Origin: Propionibacteriaceae bacterium
Lineage (GTDB): Bacteria > Actinomycetota > Actinomycetes > Propionibacteriales > Propionibacteriaceae
Length of the DNA: 64,000 nucleotides
Direction of reading: 5' to 3'
Assembly (NCBI GenBank): GCA_031266665.1
Contig: JAISAO010000054.1
Location: 1 to 64,000, forward strand
Shown: positions 51,091 through 59,857 of the stretch, in pieces
Layout of the letters: every line of letters begins with the position of its first letter
Numbering within the stretch: position 1 is the stretch's first letter
Program-made: the position numbers and the translations under genes
The notes under the pieces: model-generated
Seen by the model: the letters and a program-made list of their open reading frames with translations, nothing else
Told to the model about the DNA's origin: nothing
Databases searched by the model: none

Positions 51091-52584
51091 ATGAGTCCCC
51101 GCACGATTGGTGTCACGGAACTCGTCCTACGCGATGGGCATCAGAGCCTCTTGGCGACCCGCATGGCGCTCGAAGATATGGTCGACGCCTGCGCCGCGAT
51201 CGATCAAGCCGGTTACTGGTCCGTCGAGTGCTGGGGCGGGGCGACCTTCGATTCTTGTATCCGCTTCCTCAACGAGGACCCCTGGGAGCGGCTGCGGACC
51301 TTCCGCCGGCTGATGCCCAACTCGCGTCTTCAGATGTTGTTAAGAGGCCAAAATTTGCTGGGCTACCGCCACTACGAGGACACGGTGGTGGACCAGTTCG
51401 TCCAGCGGGCGGCCGACAACGGCATGGACGTCTTCCGGGTGTTCGACGCCTTGAACGACCCGCGCAACATGGCCAAGGCGATGGCGGCCGTCAAGGCCAC
51501 CGGCAAACACGCCCAGGGCACCATCTGTTACACCATCTCCCCCCTGCACACGGTCGAGGGCTACATCAAACTGGCCGGCCAGCTGATCGACATGGGGGCC
51601 GAGTCGATCTGCCTCAAGGACATGGCCGCCCTGCTCCAGCCCCAGCCGGCCCACGACATCGTCCAAGGGATCAAGCAGGCCTACGGCGACGTCCATGTGG
51701 CCGTCCACTGCCACGCCACCTCGGGGGTGACCTTCGTCTCCTTGATGAAAGCCATCGAGGCCGGGGCCGACTCGGTCGACACCTCGATCTCGTCCCTGTC
51801 GCTGGGCCCGGGCCACAACCCCACCGAGTCGCTGGTAGCGGCCCTGGAGGGGAGCCCTTATAGGACCGATCTGAAGATGGACAAGTTGTTGGTCATCCGG
51901 GACCATTTCGCCCGCGTCCGCCCGCGCTACGCCGCCTTCGAGTCGGCCACCCTGGTCGACACCGACATCTTGACCTCCCAGGTGCCGGGGGGGATGCTGT
52001 CCAACCTGGAGTCCCAGCTCAAGGACCAAGGCGCCGGAGACCAGCTGCAAGCGGTGATGGACGAGATCCCCAAGGTCAAGGCCGCCGCCGGCCACCCGCC
52101 GCTGGTGACGCCGACCTCCCAGATCGTCGGCACCCAGGCCGTGCTCAACGTCATGTTCGGCCCCTATAAGCAGTTGACCGGCGAGTTCGCCGACCTGATG
52201 CTGGGCTACTACGGCGAGACCATCGGACCGCGCGATCCCCAGGTGGTCGAGATCGCCCGCCGGGACTTCCGCAAGGACCCCATCACGGTCCGCCCGGCCG
52301 ACCTGCTGGAGGCCGAGTGGGACGCGCTGTCTAGCGAGGCCGCCGTCCTGGAAGGCGACGACGGCTCGGACGAGGACGTTCTGACCTATGCCATGTTCCC
52401 CCAAGTGGCCCCCGGCTTCTTCGCCAGCCGCCACCAGGGGCCGCGATCGGTCGCCCTGTCGGTGGCCCAGATGGAGGCCCAGGAGGCCGCCGAGGCGACG
52501 GCCGCCCCCCAGGTGGCCGGCCCGGTCCGGTACAAGGTCAGCCTCGGCGGGCGGGACCACGCCGTCACGGTCGAGCCCGCGTGA
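51091..52584 (+). CDS. Methylmalonyl-CoA carboxytransferase 5S subunit
   Basis: A 497-residue pyruvate-carboxylating subunit of transcarboxylase. It opens with ITELVLRDGHQ-type motif (GVTELVLRDGHQSLLATRM). The carbamylated-Lys/metal site region CLKDMAALLQP and the metal ligands in VHCHATSG are visible. It passes the carboxyl group from biotin to pyruvate to give oxaloacetate in the Wood-Werkman cycle. The 12S subunit gene follows 13 bases later. Confidence 0.95.
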   Translation: MSPRTIGVTELVLRDGHQSLLATRMALEDMVDACAAIDQAGYWSVECWGGATFDSCIRFLNEDPWERLRTFRRLMPNSRLQMLLRGQNLLGYRHYEDTVVDQFVQRAADNGMDVFRVFDALNDPRNMAKAMAAVKATGKHAQGTICYTISPLHTVEGYIKLAGQLIDMGAESICLKDMAALLQPQPAHDIVQGIKQAYGDVHVAVHCHATSGVTFVSLMKAIEAGADSVDTSISSLSLGPGHNPTESLVAALEGSPYRTDLKMDKLLVIRDHFARVRPRYAAFESATLVDTDILTSQVPGGMLSNLESQLKDQGAGDQLQAVMDEIPKVKAAAGHPPLVTPTSQIVGTQAVLNVMFGPYKQLTGEFADLMLGYYGETIGPRDPQVVEIARRDFRKDPITVRPADLLEAEWDALSSEAAVLEGDDGSDEDVLTYAMFPQVAPGFFASRHQGPRSVALSVAQMEAQEAAEATAAPQVAGPVRYKVSLGGRDHAVTVEPA

Positions 52585-52597
52585 TTGGAGTCTGAGA

Positions 52598-54157
52598 ATG
52601 GCCAAAGCAGTAGTCCCGATGGACCAACAGGTGGCGAGCCTGGAGGCCGCCCGCCAGCGGCAACGCCTGGGCGGCGGACAGACCCGGATCGACAAACACC
52701 ACGCCCAGGGCAAGCTGACGGCGCGGGAGCGCGTCGACCGGCTGCTGGACGCCGGCTCCTTCCAGGAGGTCGGCCTGTTCCGCAAGAACCGGACCGTCAC
52801 CTTCGGCATGGACAAGGCCGACATGCCGTCCGACGGCGTGGTCACCGGCTGCGGCACCATCGGCGGCCGGCCGGTCCACCTGGCCTCCCAGGACTTCACC
52901 GTGGTGGGCGGCTCGGCCGGCGAGATCCACAACACCAAGGTGGTGGAGATGATGATGGGCGCCCTGGAGATGGGGACGCCGTTCATCTTCGTCAACGACT
53001 CCGGCGGCGCCCGCATCCAAGAGGGCATCGACTCCCTGTCCGGCTACGGCAAAGTCTTCTACGCCAATGTCCTGCTGTCCGGCGTGGTGCCCCAGATCTC
53101 AATCATCGCCGGCCCCTGCGCCGGCGGCGCGGTCTACTCCCCGGCCCTGACCGACTGGGTCATCCAGACCCGCCGGGCCCACATGTTCATCACCGGACCG
53201 GCCGTCATCAAGCAGGTCACGGGCGAGGAGGTGACCCAAGACGAGTTGGGCGGGGCCGACGCCCACCAGCGGGTCTCCGGCGTCAACCACTTCGTGGCCG
53301 AGGACGACGCCGAGGCCATCCTGATCGCCCAGAAGCTGCTCAGCTTCCTGCCCCAGAACAACGACGAGGCGCCGCCACTGGTGGACACCGGGGCGCCGGT
53401 GGAGTACGACCCGGGGCTGGCCGCCGTGGTGCCGGCGGAGGCCAAACAGGGCTACGACATGCGCGACGTCATCAAGCGCCTGGTTGACAATGCTGATTTC
53501 TTAGAGGCCCAGGCCGGCTACGCCCAGAACATCATCGTCGGCTTCGCTCGGATCAACGGCCGCTCGGTCGGGGTGGTGGCCAACCAGCCCAACGTCATGG
53601 CCGGCTGCCTCGACATAAACGCCTCGGACAAGGGCGCCAGGTTCATCCGTTTCTGCAACGCCTTCAACATTCCCATCCTGACCCTGGTCGACGTGCCCGG
53701 CTATCTGCCGGGCGTGGCCCAGGAGCACGGCGGCATCATCCGCCACGGCGCCAAATTGTTGTTCGCCTACTCGGCCGCCACGGTGCCGCTGATCACGGTG
53801 GTGCTGCGCAAGGCCTACGGCGGCGCCTATCTGGCGATGGCGGCGCGCGACCTGGGGTCGGACAAGGTCTTCGCCTGGCCCACGGCCGAGATCGCCGTCA
53901 TGGGGGCCGAGGGGGCGGCGGCGATCGTCTTCAAGCGTGAGATCGACGCCGCCGACGACCCGGCGGCCAAGCGGGAGGAGAAGATCGAGGAGTACCGCGA
54001 CACCTTCAACACGCCTTTCGTGGCCGCCTCCCGGGGTCTGGTGGACGAGATCATCGACCCGGGCGAGAGCCGCCAGAAGATCGCCGCCGCGCTGGAGTTG
54101 TTGTCGACCAAACGCAAGCAACGTCCGGGCAAGAAACACGGACTGCTGCCCGTCTGA
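52598..54157 (+). CDS. Methylmalonyl-CoA carboxytransferase 12S subunit
   Basis: A 519-residue carboxyltransferase of the acyl-CoA carboxylase beta family. Signs are FIFVNDSGGARIQEGIDSL, the CoA-site stretch GPCAGGAVYSPALTDW and the second half with LVDVPGYLPGVAQEHGGII. It moves the carboxyl group from methylmalonyl-CoA to biotin on the 1.3S subunit. ATG 52598 is chosen because upstream sequence in this frame overlaps the 5S gene and is out of family. Confidence 0.95.
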   Translation: MAKAVVPMDQQVASLEAARQRQRLGGGQTRIDKHHAQGKLTARERVDRLLDAGSFQEVGLFRKNRTVTFGMDKADMPSDGVVTGCGTIGGRPVHLASQDFTVVGGSAGEIHNTKVVEMMMGALEMGTPFIFVNDSGGARIQEGIDSLSGYGKVFYANVLLSGVVPQISIIAGPCAGGAVYSPALTDWVIQTRRAHMFITGPAVIKQVTGEEVTQDELGGADAHQRVSGVNHFVAEDDAEAILIAQKLLSFLPQNNDEAPPLVDTGAPVEYDPGLAAVVPAEAKQGYDMRDVIKRLVDNADFLEAQAGYAQNIIVGFARINGRSVGVVANQPNVMAGCLDINASDKGARFIRFCNAFNIPILTLVDVPGYLPGVAQEHGGIIRHGAKLLFAYSAATVPLITVVLRKAYGGAYLAMAARDLGSDKVFAWPTAEIAVMGAEGAAAIVFKREIDAADDPAAKREEKIEEYRDTFNTPFVAASRGLVDEIIDPGESRQKIAAALELLSTKRKQRPGKKHGLLPV

Positions 54158-54190
54158 CACTTTATCTTGTTCTATCGCGGAGGAGGCGCT

Positions 54191-54448
54191 ATGACCGACG
54201 ACGACCGGCTGACCGGCCAGGTCAAGGCCTTGTTGGCCGACCTCAGAGGCCTCAAGCTGGAGGTCCGGCGACTGCGAGACCGGGTGCGGGCGGATGTCCC
54301 AGAGGCTCACGTCGTGGCCATCGCGGCGGCGGTGGCGGCCTATCTAGGCGAGGACGGCTCGCGCCGCCAGCCCCGCCTGCCGGCCAGCCCCGTCTGGTCG
54401 GCCAACACCCGCCGGGCCCAGCACGCCCACCACCCGCTGTACTCCTGA
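54191..54448 (+). CDS. Small subunit encoded within the transcarboxylase operon
   Basis: An 85-residue protein after a perfect AGGAGG ribosome-binding site. The middle has the sequence [19 protein letters not shown] typical of small accessory/epsilon-like subunits of biotin-dependent decarboxylases and carboxyltransferases, followed by a basic tail. It may help hold the complex together. Function is inferred from position between 12S and 1.3S. Confidence 0.8.
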   Translation: MTDDDRLTGQVKALLADLRGLKLEVRRLRDRVRADVPEAHVVAIAAAVAAYLGEDGSRRQPRLPASPVWSANTRRAQHAHHPLYS

Positions 54449-54473
54449 CAGGCTGATCGGTAAAGGTTGTGAG

Positions 54474-54845
54474 ATGAAACTCAAAGTGACGGTGGACTCG
54501 GTGCCCTACGAGGTCGAGGTCGAGGTGGCGGCGCCCGAGCTGGCGCTGCCGATCATCAACATCGGCGCGGGCTCGGCCACAACCGTCGGCGCCGCCAAGC
54601 CGCCCCGCCCGTCGGCCCCGGCCGCCCCGGCCGGCAGCACTGTCACCGCTCCCCTGGCCGGGACGGTCAGCCGCGTCCTGGTCGAGGTCGGCCAGCCGGT
54701 GGCGGCGGACGAGGTGGTGGTGATCCTGGAGGCCATGAAGATGGAGACCGAGATCGTCAGCCCCAAAGCCGGCCGGGTGACCAGCATCCTGGCGCAGGCC
54801 GGCGACCCGGTCCAAGGCGGCGCCGGGCTGATCGTGGTCGAGTAA
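54474..54845 (+). CDS. Methylmalonyl-CoA carboxytransferase 1.3S biotin-carrier subunit
   Basis: A 123-residue biotinyl protein with the canonical EAMKMET motif (biotinylated Lys near residue 89). The N-terminal part ([18 protein letters not shown]) resembles the 1.3S subunit of propionibacteria, with an Ala/Pro-rich hinge between. It shuttles carboxyl groups between the 12S and 5S subunits. Confidence 0.95.
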   Translation: MKLKVTVDSVPYEVEVEVAAPELALPIINIGAGSATTVGAAKPPRPSAPAAPAGSTVTAPLAGTVSRVLVEVGQPVAADEVVVILEAMKMETEIVSPKAGRVTSILAQAGDPVQGGAGLIVVE

Positions 54846-54880
54846 CCCCGCCGCTCTTAGCCGTCATCCCGCTCGCCCTT

Positions 54881-54907
54881 CGTCATCCCGGACTTGATCC
54901 GGGATCT
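54881..54907. repeat. Dispersed REP-like palindrome
   Basis: A consensus copy, CGTCATCCCGGACTTG then ATCCGGGATCT, followed by a half copy (CGATCCGGAATCTCAG, 54932-54947) that runs into the 3' end of rsmI. Confidence 0.78.
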
Positions 54908-54925
54908 CAGGTTGCCCGCCTGGTC

Positions 54926-55816
54926 CTAGGCTCGATCCGGAATCTCAGTTGTGGTGGACCGGGAACGGGTGACGGCCCGGTAGAGCTGGTGGCGGTCGTA
55001 GCGGCGGCTGGCGGCCACCGCCGCCACAGCGGCGGCCGGCTTGGACCCGGCCGCCAGCAGCGCCCGCACCTCGGCCACCGCCTCAGCCAGGGATGTGGCC
55101 TCGTCTGAAGAGTCGGCCTGGTCCGGCCGGTCGCTGGCGGCGCCGCCGATCACGACCGTGACCTCCCCCAGCACCCCGCCGTTGGCCCAGTCGGCCAAGT
55201 CGGACAAAGGAGCGCGCACGATCTGTTCGTGCGTCTTGGTCAGCTCGCGGCAGACCGCTCCCGGGCGCCTGGGGCCGAAGGCGGTGGTGGCGGCGTCGAG
55301 GAAGGCGGACAGGCGGTGCGGGGCCTCGAAGAAGACCATGGTCCGCCGCTCGGCCGCCAGGTCCCGCAGGCGGGCCGCCCGGGCCCCGGGCGTGCGGGGG
55401 AGGAAGCCCTCGAAGCAGAACCGGTCGGTCGGCAGCCCCGAGACGGCCAGGGCGGTCAGCACGGCCGACGGCCCGGGCACGGCCGTCACCTTGACCCCGG
55501 CGGCGATGGCCGCCTTGACCAGCCGGTGGCCGGGGTCGGACACGGCCGGCATGCCGGCGTCGCTCACCAGCACCAGCCGCCGCCCCGCCACCAGCTCCGC
55601 CAGCAGACCGGGACCCCTGGCGGCCTCGTTGCCCTCGAAGTACGACACCACCGGGGCCGTCAGCTCCAACCCCAGCCGCTGGGCCAGCCGGCGCAGCCGG
55701 CGGGTGTCCTCGGCCGCGATCAACTCGGCCTGGCCCAAGGCCGAGACCAGCCCGGGCGAGGCATCGCGCCAGTCCCCGATCGGCGTGGCCGCCAAGACCA
55801 ACACCCCGTCCGCCAT
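54926..55816 (-). CDS. rsmI: 16S rRNA 2'-O-ribose C1402 methyltransferase
   Basis: A 296-residue SAM-dependent methyltransferase of the tetrapyrrole-methylase fold. Motifs: LAATPIGDWRDASP, AEDTRRLRRLAQ, SDAGMPAVSDPG, VPGPSAVLTALAVSGLPTDR. The last codons (TTTEIPDRA) are encoded by half a REP-like repeat, so the true C terminus may have been altered. It diverges from the pmt gene, as in other actinobacteria. Confidence 0.93.
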   Translation of the reverse strand: MADGVLVLAATPIGDWRDASPGLVSALGQAELIAAEDTRRLRRLAQRLGLELTAPVVSYFEGNEAARGPGLLAELVAGRRLVLVSDAGMPAVSDPGHRLVKAAIAAGVKVTAVPGPSAVLTALAVSGLPTDRFCFEGFLPRTPGARAARLRDLAAERRTMVFFEAPHRLSAFLDAATTAFGPRRPGAVCRELTKTHEQIVRAPLSDLADWANGGVLGEVTVVIGGAASDRPDQADSSDEATSLAEAVAEVRALLAAGSKPAAAVAAVAASRRYDRHQLYRAVTRSRSTTTEIPDRA

Positions 55817-55834
55817 TCGCCTCCCCTTTCAGCC

Positions 55835-55866
55835 CCGATCCGCCGCTTCTCGACCACCGAGCGACC
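55835..55866. repeat. Palindromic element, partial copy
   Basis: Reads CCGATCCGCCGCTTCTCGAC then CACCGAGCGACC, the reverse complement of the left two thirds of the elements at 10920 and 11618. A matching right end (GGTGGATCAGGGCTCAAC) appears 110 bases later. Confidence 0.6.
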
Positions 55867-56106
55867 CCATCCGGACGCGCTGACGGCGGTGCCGACGCTC
55901 AACGGACGTCCAGTCCGTCTTCGCGCCGCCGACACCGCCACCACACCTGTCCAGGTCCGCTCGCCACGGGGACCATCGGTGGATCAGGGCTCAACTGATC
56001 TGTGATGCTAGCCCCAGCCGAACCGCGATTGGGATCTCGCCCCGTTCCGCCCAGGTCCGGGCGAGGGCGCGGGTCGCGCCCATGGTGGCGTGCTGTCGTC
56101 AGACCG

Positions 56107-56133
56107 CGTCATCCCGGACTTGATCCGGGATCT
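56107..56133. repeat. Dispersed REP-like palindrome
   Basis: A consensus copy identical in core (CCCGGACTTGATCCGGG) to the one at 54881-54907. Confidence 0.78.
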
Positions 56134-56252
56134 CGGCCCGTCCGTGAACCAGCCCCCCGATCCCGCCCCGGCCCGGGCGGGAGGGCGGCCGACGGTCCTC
56201 GACGCCGCTGCGCTCCCACACGGCTGGTAGGCAGCCGTCTAAGCTGTGGCCT

Positions 56253-58592
56253 GTGACCGAGCCGCCACTGCCCTCAACCGTTACACCCGACGGTCGGGCC
56301 GCCGACCGCCCGGACGAGGACGAGGCCCCCGGTCCGGCCGGGCCGGACGAGACTCAGGCGGCGGCCCCGCCCGCCGACTCCGTTCCACCGGGCGACCCCA
56401 CAGCGCAGGCCGATCCCGTTTCACCGGTCGCCCCGGCTCCGCAGGCCGACCCCGCCCAGCAGGCCGACCCCGCTCCGTCGTCCGGCCTCGACTCGCAGGC
56501 CGAGCCTGCCCCGTCATCCGACCCTATTTCGCTGATCGGCCCCGTTCCGGACGGTGGCCTGATCGCCATCGTGCCGCCGGTCGACTTGCCGCCGCCGCCC
56601 CAGTTCGCGGCCCGCCAGGGCGGGCGGATCGTGGAGCCGGCGGTGCTGCGGGTCGACACCGCCTCCCCGGACCCGGCCGGGCAGCTCGACAAAGACTCGG
56701 ACACAGACCGGGCCCAGACCATGGCGGCGGGCGAGTCCGCGTCGGCGGCCGTGGCCCAGGCCGCCCCGGTCCAGACCGCCTTGCTCGAACGCCCCCGAGC
56801 CGAGGCCTTGGCCGTGGTGGCGGACCCGGCGGCGGATCAAGCCGCCCCGGCGACGCCCTCAGCCGTCGGTCTGACGGCGAGGCGGCTCAAAGCCGGCTTC
56901 GGCCGCTGGGCCTCGGGGCTGGTCTGGGGGCCGTCGGCGGACCGGGCCGAGACCGGGCTGAGCGTGGTGGAACGGTTGCGGGAGGGGCCGCCGAGTGATC
57001 GGCGGGACCGGCGGATCGCCTGGATCGTGACCCTGGTGCTGGTCGGTTTGGGCTTCGCCCTGCGGCTGGTGGGACTGGGATTCCCCAGCAACTTCATCTT
57101 CGACGAGACCTTCTACCCCAAGGACGCCTACTCCTTGCTCCAATACGGCTACGAACGCTCGTGGGTCGGCGGGGCGAACGAGATCCTGGTCTCGGGCGAC
57201 TACTCCGTGGCCCAGGAGAAGGAGCCCGAGGCGGTGGCCAAATACTGCCCGGACGGGGTTGAGACCTGCACCTGGAACGGCCTCAAGGACGAGGCCGCCT
57301 TCATCGTCCACCCCCAGCTGGGCAAGTGGCTGATCGCCCTGGGCATCAAAATCTTCGGCTTCAACGCCTTCGGCTGGCGCTTCGCCTCGCTGGTCTTCGG
57401 CGCGCTGCTGATCGGCGCGGTCGTTAGGCTGGGCCGACGCTTGTCCCGCTCGACTCTGATCGGCGGTCTGGCCGGCCTGTTGATCTGTTGCGACGGGCTC
57501 AGCTTCGTGATGTCTCGGATCGGCCTGTTGGACATCTTCCAGTCCACCTTCCTGGTCCTGGCCGTGGGCGCGGTGGTGGCCGACCGGGACCACTTCCGCC
57601 ACCGGCTGGCCGACCGGATCGAGGCCTCGGGCGCCCCAGACCTCCAGGGCGCCGCCGGCGGTTTCATCTTCCGGCCTTGGCTGCTCGCGGCCGGGCTGAT
57701 GTTCGGCCTGTCCTGCTCGGTCAAATGGAACTCGATCTATCCGCTGGCCGTCTTCGGCCTGCTGGTGGTGGCCTGGTCGGTCTCGGCCCGCCGCCTGGCC
57801 GGGGCCCGGGGCCGGCGCTGGTCAGCCCTGTGGCTGGACGGCGCCCCGGCCTTCCTGTCCCTGGTGGTCGTCTCGGTGGTGGTCTACGTCGCCTCCTGGT
57901 TCAGCTGGCTGACCAGCGCCGGCGGCTATGACCGCGACTGGGGCCAGAACCACCCCGAGGACTGGTCGGTGCGCCTGTTCGGCCGCGCCCTGGGGTCGCT
58001 GTGGCACTACACCGTCGACACCTACAACTTCCACACCGGCGACTACATCAATAGTGTCGGCCACACCTACGGCTCCAACCCCTGGGGCTGGCTGATCTTG
58101 CTCCGGCCGATCGGCTTCGACGCCGTCAACGACATCCAGCCCGGCAGTCAGGGTTGCGCGGCCGAGGCCGGCTCGACCTGTCTGCGGGTGATCTCGGCCA
58201 ATGGCACGCCGCTGCTGTGGTGGTTGGCCGCCCTGGCCCTGTTGGCCGGGCTGGTCTGGTGGCTGGCGGGGGCGGACTGGCGCTTCGGCGTCACCAGCTT
58301 GGGCCTGCTGTCGACCTGGGTGCCGTGGCTGACCGAGACTGGCGGTCGGCCGCTGTTCTTCTTCTACGCCATCACCATGATCCCGTTCACGGCCATCGGC
58401 TTGGCCATGGCCCTGGGCGTCGTCCTGGGGCCGGCGGCGGCCGGGCGCCGCCGCTTCGTCGGCGCGGTCATCGTCGGCGTCATAGTCGCTCTGATCATCC
58501 TCGACTTCGCCTTCATGTACCCGGTCTACACCGACCGCTTGTTGACCCGCGACCACTGGCAGTGGCGGATGTGGCTCAGCGGCTGGATCTGA
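56253..58592 (+). CDS. pmt: Protein O-mannosyltransferase (Pmt, GT39) with long disordered N terminus
   Basis: A 779-residue membrane protein starting at GTG 56253. From about residue 245 it is a typical Pmt: the first membrane helix is followed by FIFDETFYPKDAYSLLQYGY (catalytic DE), then FIVHPQLGKWLIALGIKIFG and the sugar-donor loops, with about ten membrane segments. It mannosylates secreted proteins from polyprenyl-phosphate mannose. The first 245 residues are acidic and rich in Pro, Ala and Asp with QADP repeats, not found in usual actinobacterial Pmt proteins (about 520 residues). Confidence 0.92.
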   Translation: MTEPPLPSTVTPDGRAADRPDEDEAPGPAGPDETQAAAPPADSVPPGDPTAQADPVSPVAPAPQADPAQQADPAPSSGLDSQAEPAPSSDPISLIGPVPDGGLIAIVPPVDLPPPPQFAARQGGRIVEPAVLRVDTASPDPAGQLDKDSDTDRAQTMAAGESASAAVAQAAPVQTALLERPRAEALAVVADPAADQAAPATPSAVGLTARRLKAGFGRWASGLVWGPSADRAETGLSVVERLREGPPSDRRDRRIAWIVTLVLVGLGFALRLVGLGFPSNFIFDETFYPKDAYSLLQYGYERSWVGGANEILVSGDYSVAQEKEPEAVAKYCPDGVETCTWNGLKDEAAFIVHPQLGKWLIALGIKIFGFNAFGWRFASLVFGALLIGAVVRLGRRLSRSTLIGGLAGLLICCDGLSFVMSRIGLLDIFQSTFLVLAVGAVVADRDHFRHRLADRIEASGAPDLQGAAGGFIFRPWLLAAGLMFGLSCSVKWNSIYPLAVFGLLVVAWSVSARRLAGARGRRWSALWLDGAPAFLSLVVVSVVVYVASWFSWLTSAGGYDRDWGQNHPEDWSVRLFGRALGSLWHYTVDTYNFHTGDYINSVGHTYGSNPWGWLILLRPIGFDAVNDIQPGSQGCAAEAGSTCLRVISANGTPLLWWLAALALLAGLVWWLAGADWRFGVTSLGLLSTWVPWLTETGGRPLFFFYAITMIPFTAIGLAMALGVVLGPAAAGRRRFVGAVIVGVIVALIILDFAFMYPVYTDRLLTRDHWQWRMWLSGWI

Positions 58593-58882
58593 CCGGGCGG
58601 ACCGCCATCGGCCAGACCATGTGCGACGGCTTGGCGGTCAACCATCTGGACGTGTTCGACCGCTTGCAGATCTCGGACGGGCCATGCGGGTTGGCCGAGA
58701 TCGGCCCGGTGGTTATGGCCGCCGCCGGTCCGGGCCGCGAAGACCGGCGCTGGCTTTAGCCCAGATCCACCGATGATCGGCTTGGCTAGCGGCGCCCTGG
58801 CAGGGCGGGTGCCACCGCTGGGCCGGGTCGTTTTCGGGGCGGTCCGGCGGCGTCGGCTTGATCCCGGTGGGAGACTGGGGCC
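58593..58882. other. Intergenic region between pmt and tatD
   Basis: 290 bases. A frame from ATG 58618 to 58759 would give 46 residues (MCDGLAVNHLDVFDRLQ at the start) but has no good ribosome-binding site. It is probably non-coding. Confidence 0.4.
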
Positions 58883-59752
58883 GTGATCGACCCGCGCCAA
58901 GTCTTGGCCGACCTCGGCCTGCCGGCCGCGCCCGCGCCCCTGCCCGTCCCGGTGATAGACGCCCACACCCACCTCGACGCCACCGCCGAACGCTCCCGGC
59001 TGGACCCCGAGACCGCCTTGGAACTGGCCGCCGGAGTCGCGGTCGACCGGCTGGTCCAGGTCGGCTGTGACGCCGCCGACTCGGCTTGGGCGGCCGACTT
59101 CGCCGCCCGCCATCCCCAGGTGGTGGCCTGTGTCGCCCTGCACCCGAACGAGATCGCCCGTCACCCGGAGCGGGTGGCGGACGGCCTGGCCGCCGTCGAG
59201 CGGCTGTCCCGGGCCGGGGACCACGTCCGGGCCATCGGCGAGACCGGCCTGGACTACTACCGCACTGTCGACCCGGCGGACCAGGCCCGTCAGCGAGACG
59301 GTTTCGCCGCCCAGATCGAGCTGGCCACCGCCGCCGGGCTGACCCTGGTGGTCCACGACCGGGAGGCCCACCGCGACATCCTCGATGTCTTGGACGGCTC
59401 TGCCAAACCGGAGCGGGTGGTGATGCACTGCTTCTCCGGCCAGGCCGACTTCGCCCGTAGCTGCGTCGAGCGCGGCTATTGGCTCAGCTTCCCCGGCGTC
59501 ATCACCTACAAGGCCAACCAGTATTTGCGCGACGCCCTGGCCGTGACGCCGGCCGAGCGGGTCCTGGTCGAGACCGACGCCCCCTACCTGACCCCCGTGC
59601 CGGCCCGGGGACGGCCCAACTCCAGTTACCTACTGCCCCACACCGTCCGTTTCCTGGCCGAGCGGCGCGGCTGGGACCTGGCCCGAGCCGGCGCCCAGCT
59701 GACCGCCAACGCCGAGGCGGCCTTCGGCGGCCCGTGGGGGCGCGATGCCTGA
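58883..59752 (+). CDS. tatD: TatD-family metal-dependent deoxyribonuclease
   Basis: A 289-residue TIM-barrel hydrolase. Metal-site motifs VIDAHTHLDAT, IGETGLDYYR, VVHDREAHRD, VVMHCFSG and VETDAPYLTP are complete. Start GTG 58883. It lies just before rsmA, as is common in actinobacteria. Confidence 0.93.
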   Translation: MIDPRQVLADLGLPAAPAPLPVPVIDAHTHLDATAERSRLDPETALELAAGVAVDRLVQVGCDAADSAWAADFAARHPQVVACVALHPNEIARHPERVADGLAAVERLSRAGDHVRAIGETGLDYYRTVDPADQARQRDGFAAQIELATAAGLTLVVHDREAHRDILDVLDGSAKPERVVMHCFSGQADFARSCVERGYWLSFPGVITYKANQYLRDALAVTPAERVLVETDAPYLTPVPARGRPNSSYLLPHTVRFLAERRGWDLARAGAQLTANAEAAFGGPWGRDA

Positions 59753-59857
59753 CCGCTGTCGGCGCGCTCGGATAGGGTCGCCCGGTGACTGAGAAGCGGT
59801 CGAGCCGGGCCGAGGGCCGACCCGCCGCCGCAGCCTTCACCGGGCCGTGGGGTGACG

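Larger units (their letters stand above)
55817..56252. other. Intergenic region between rsmI and pmt with repeats
   Basis: About 440 bases with no supported gene. It contains parts of the palindromic element also found in the MshD-PPK linker (55835-55866 and 55977-55995, apparently split) and a REP-like palindrome (56107-56133). Confidence 0.6.

Noticed and set aside
58154..58759. A 201-codon plus-strand frame across the end of pmt
   Set aside because: It overlaps the Pmt coding region out of frame; only its last 46 codons extend into the gap, without a ribosome-binding site.
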